From Pseudomonadota bacterium (GTDB taxonomy: Bacteria > Bdellovibrionota > Bacteriovoracia > Bacteriovoracales > Bacteriovoracaceae), in NCBI GenBank assembly GCA_021299675.1, contig JAJTIF010000419.1, forward strand, positions 1 to 6,425: DNA of 6,425 nucleotides. The letters run 5' to 3'. Within the stretch, counting starts at the first letter, position 1; the number at the start of each line of letters is the position of its first letter. The notes under the pieces are model-generated. The model saw only the letters and a program-made list of their open reading frames with translations, searched no databases and was not told the origin of the DNA. Below are positions 5,061-6,425 of the stretch, piece after piece. The position numbers and the translations under genes were made by a program.

Positions 5061-5124
5061 ACGGGATCGAACCGCCGACATCTACCTTGTAAGGGTAGCG
5101 CTCTCCCAGCTGAGCTAAACGCCC
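5049..5124 (-). tRNA. tRNA-Val, anticodon TAC, CCA encoded
   Basis: On the minus strand the 76 bases fold as a full cloverleaf. The acceptor is GGGCGTT with AACGCCC, all seven pairs. The D arm is GCTC/GAGC, the anticodon stem CTACC/GGTAG with loop CTTACAA, and the T arm GGCGG/CCGTC (one G-U) with loop TTCGATC. Discriminator A is followed by CCA (5051-5049). The anticodon TAC reads GTA and related valine codons. The 3' end faces the accessory region, and its last 12 bases are duplicated at 458-469. Confidence 0.97.
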
Positions 5125-5142
5125 TCAGTCAAAGGAATCAAC

Positions 5143-5171
5143 AATTTAAGGGCACAGAGATTTCTCGTCAA
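5143..5171 (-). promoter_or_regulatory. Putative tRNA-Val promoter
   Basis: On the minus strand, TTGACG (5171-5166), a 17-base spacer and TAAATT (5148-5143) sit just before the tRNA. Transcription would begin near 5136, leaving about a dozen bases of leader before the mature 5' end at 5124. The near-consensus -35 box and optimal spacing fit a stable-RNA promoter. Confidence 0.6.
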
Positions 5172-5205
5172 CCAAAAAAATAAAAATCATCTAAGGCAAA
5201 GCGTT

Positions 5206-5235
5206 AATAAAAAAGGGCCCCCGAAGAGGCCCTTT
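5206..5235 (-). terminator. Rho-independent terminator of the right-flank gene
   Basis: On the minus strand AAAGGGCCTC, a TTCG loop and GGGGCCCTTT form a ten-pair stem (one G-U pair) closed by a cUUCGg tetraloop. It is followed by TTTATTA. It lies about 20 bases after the TAG of the gene at 5256 and separates that gene from the tRNA promoter. Confidence 0.85.
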
Positions 5236-5255
5236 CACTATTCTATCTTTAGCAA

Positions 5256-6425
5256 CTATCTCACATTAATGGTCATGATCTCTTCACTCACTGGCTTGCC
5301 TTCGTAAGACACAGTCACCTTAAACTTCAGTTCTTTGCCGGAAGCTGCTTTCGCGAGCTTGTACTTAAGCTCAGCCTTAGCTGTCTGGCCACGTGCTACA
5401 CGTGAAGTGGTGGCGGACTGCTCGTTGTATGAAGCGAAGCTCGTGCCGATCTCTTCCATTTTTACGTCATACCCCTTGCTCATCCCTTCATGCTTCGCCG
5501 TCAGGTTAACGGCTACCGTATGGATCGCCACGCGGCTAAAGAGACCAGTGGTGGGCTTTGGAGTCGTAGAGTAATCGAGAGCTACCGTCGCAGCCGGATT
5601 CACACCCAATACTTCGTTGATCTCAATTTTCTCTGTTCTCTGAGCGTTGAACTCGTGCCCTGGGTACATGACCTCCGCTACGATTCTCACACGAGAACCT
5701 GCCGGAGCCTCATCACGCACCTTCAGACCAAAATCACCATCCGTTCTCACGAGTTTTCTCGCCGCAAGTGCCTTCACTGGGCTGACCTGACGAGTGTTCA
5801 GAAGGTTCGAGGAGACTTCAATCAATCTCACCTTCACCTCTCCGTCACGAGTCGCCTGAGCACCGGCGTTCTTAAACAGAAGATCGAGCTTCAAATCAAC
5901 CCCAGGGGCGACACCGTAGATGCTTCCAGTCTTAAGTGTGGGCTCTTCCTGAAGCTTCGCAATCCCGTTCGCAGCAAAGAGTTCATCCACCGAGCGGATC
6001 GCCTCAGACTGGACCCGTGACTCTTCTGTCGCAAGACTTGCCTGGTAAGACTGCGCGCGAGCCGATGCAAAGCGCTCCTGAAACACTTCTGCACGACCGA
6101 CAGCCAGACCTGCTGCACGGGCCACGGCATCAGCTTCGTTGAGGTTATTAGCATAGTCACGAGCGATCACCTGGTCACGAGCGGCTTGAGTTACTCCCGC
6201 AAACGCTGAGCCGTAGGCCTTGAGGAACTCTTCTTTATGAGTCACAAGGAATTCCCGAGAGTAGTCTGCGCGGTAAGCGTCTTGGCAGGCCTTCACAAAA
6301 TCCGCCACGTTCTTATAAACCGCGGCACACGCCTGAGCATCAATGCGAATATTGAGGTTAGTAGGAGCGAGATAGACGTTGCCGGCGACAGCAAGTCTTT
6401 CTTGGTCCACTTTCAGACGAGCGAT
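5256..6425 (-). CDS. Alanine-rich, probably exported protein of unknown function, 5' end outside window
   Basis: The frame is open to the right edge (389 residues visible), so the gene is cut at its 5' end. The in-frame GTG at 6410 is probably internal, because IARLK precedes it in frame. Visible residues about 1-160 are alanine-rich and helical, with a likely coiled coil around EVFQERFASARAQSYQASL and two cysteines at about 33 and 47. Residues about 165-389 are beta-rich and may form two Ig-like or similar sandwich domains, for example EVKVRLIEVSSNLL and SRVRIVAEVMYPG in the first and ELKFKVTVSYEGKPV near the end. I do not recognise the family. Alternating helix and beta-sandwich layout suggests an envelope or surface role, but the N-terminus that would show a signal peptide is missing. 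Its codons are clearly GC-richer than those of 1195-5008. A strong terminator follows it. Confidence 0.88.
   Translation of the reverse strand: MARLKVDQERLAVAGNVYLAPTNLNIRIDAQACAAVYKNVADFVKACQDAYRADYSREFLVTHKEEFLKAYGSAFAGVTQAARDQVIARDYANNLNEADAVARAAGLAVGRAEVFQERFASARAQSYQASLATEESRVQSEAIRSVDELFAANGIAKLQEEPTLKTGSIYGVAPGVDLKLDLLFKNAGAQATRDGEVKVRLIEVSSNLLNTRQVSPVKALAARKLVRTDGDFGLKVRDEAPAGSRVRIVAEVMYPGHEFNAQRTEKIEINEVLGVNPAATVALDYSTTPKPTTGLFSRVAIHTVAVNLTAKHEGMSKGYDVKMEEIGTSFASYNEQSATTSRVARGQTAKAELKYKLAKAASGKELKFKVTVSYEGKPVSEEIMTINVR

Noticed and set aside
5335..6160. Several plus- and minus-strand open frames inside the right-flank gene
   Set aside because: They are shadows expected in GC-richer coding DNA, with arginine- and serine-rich, low-sense translations and no ribosome-binding sites.
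1..6425. CRISPR array, rRNA or insertion-sequence transposase
   Set aside because: No regularly spaced repeats, no rRNA-like sequence and no DDE transposase or terminal inverted repeats were seen.

Overview
The window looks like a small accessory island between two stretches of ordinary chromosome in a Gram-negative bacterium. The low-GC coding style, the small recombinase-like proteins, and the exported calcium-loop protein fit Bdellovibrionota (Bdellovibrio/Bacteriovorax-like predators). This assignment is inference from style, not from a marker gene.

Layout. Left flank (1 to about 457): the 5' part of a CheY-type response-regulator gene on the minus strand, with its own promoter and a dyad operator candidate. 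Middle (about 458 to 5060): AT-rich accessory genes. They are a serine-recombinase-like DNA-binding protein without a catalytic domain, followed by a 53-codon ORF missing from length-filtered gene calls. Next come a cytoplasm-made lytic transglycosylase-type protein overlapping by 4 bases a secreted calcium-loop protein, and a BRO/DinD-like protein. A convergent XRE regulator plus membrane-protein operon follows, then a divergent 80-residue basic protein behind a perfect 21-bp inverted repeat. Right flank: tRNA-Val(TAC) on the minus strand with its own promoter, then a Rho-independent terminator and the 3' part of a GC-richer, alanine-rich gene of unknown function.

The key structural observation is that the last 12 bases of the tRNA-Val gene, including CCA, recur exactly and in the same orientation at 458-469. 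This is the pattern left by tRNA-targeted integration, with the intact tRNA at one end and a copy of its 3' end at the other, and it would bound an element of about 4.6 kb. The change in base composition at both ends agrees.

The most interesting system is the pair at 1195-2990. A peptidoglycan-cleaving enzyme with no signal peptide is translationally coupled to a signal-peptide-bearing protein with two Asp/Asn-rich calcium loops and a GGSRCC motif. This layout suggests a cell-wall-attacking effector with a periplasmic immunity or self-protection protein, analogous to known lysozyme-like effector/inhibitor pairs. The first gene has a promoter placed so that its message would be nearly leaderless.

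No stretch longer than 300 bases lacks a gene; the largest gap is about 130 bases, between the tRNA and the right-flank gene, and it holds the tRNA promoter and the terminator.
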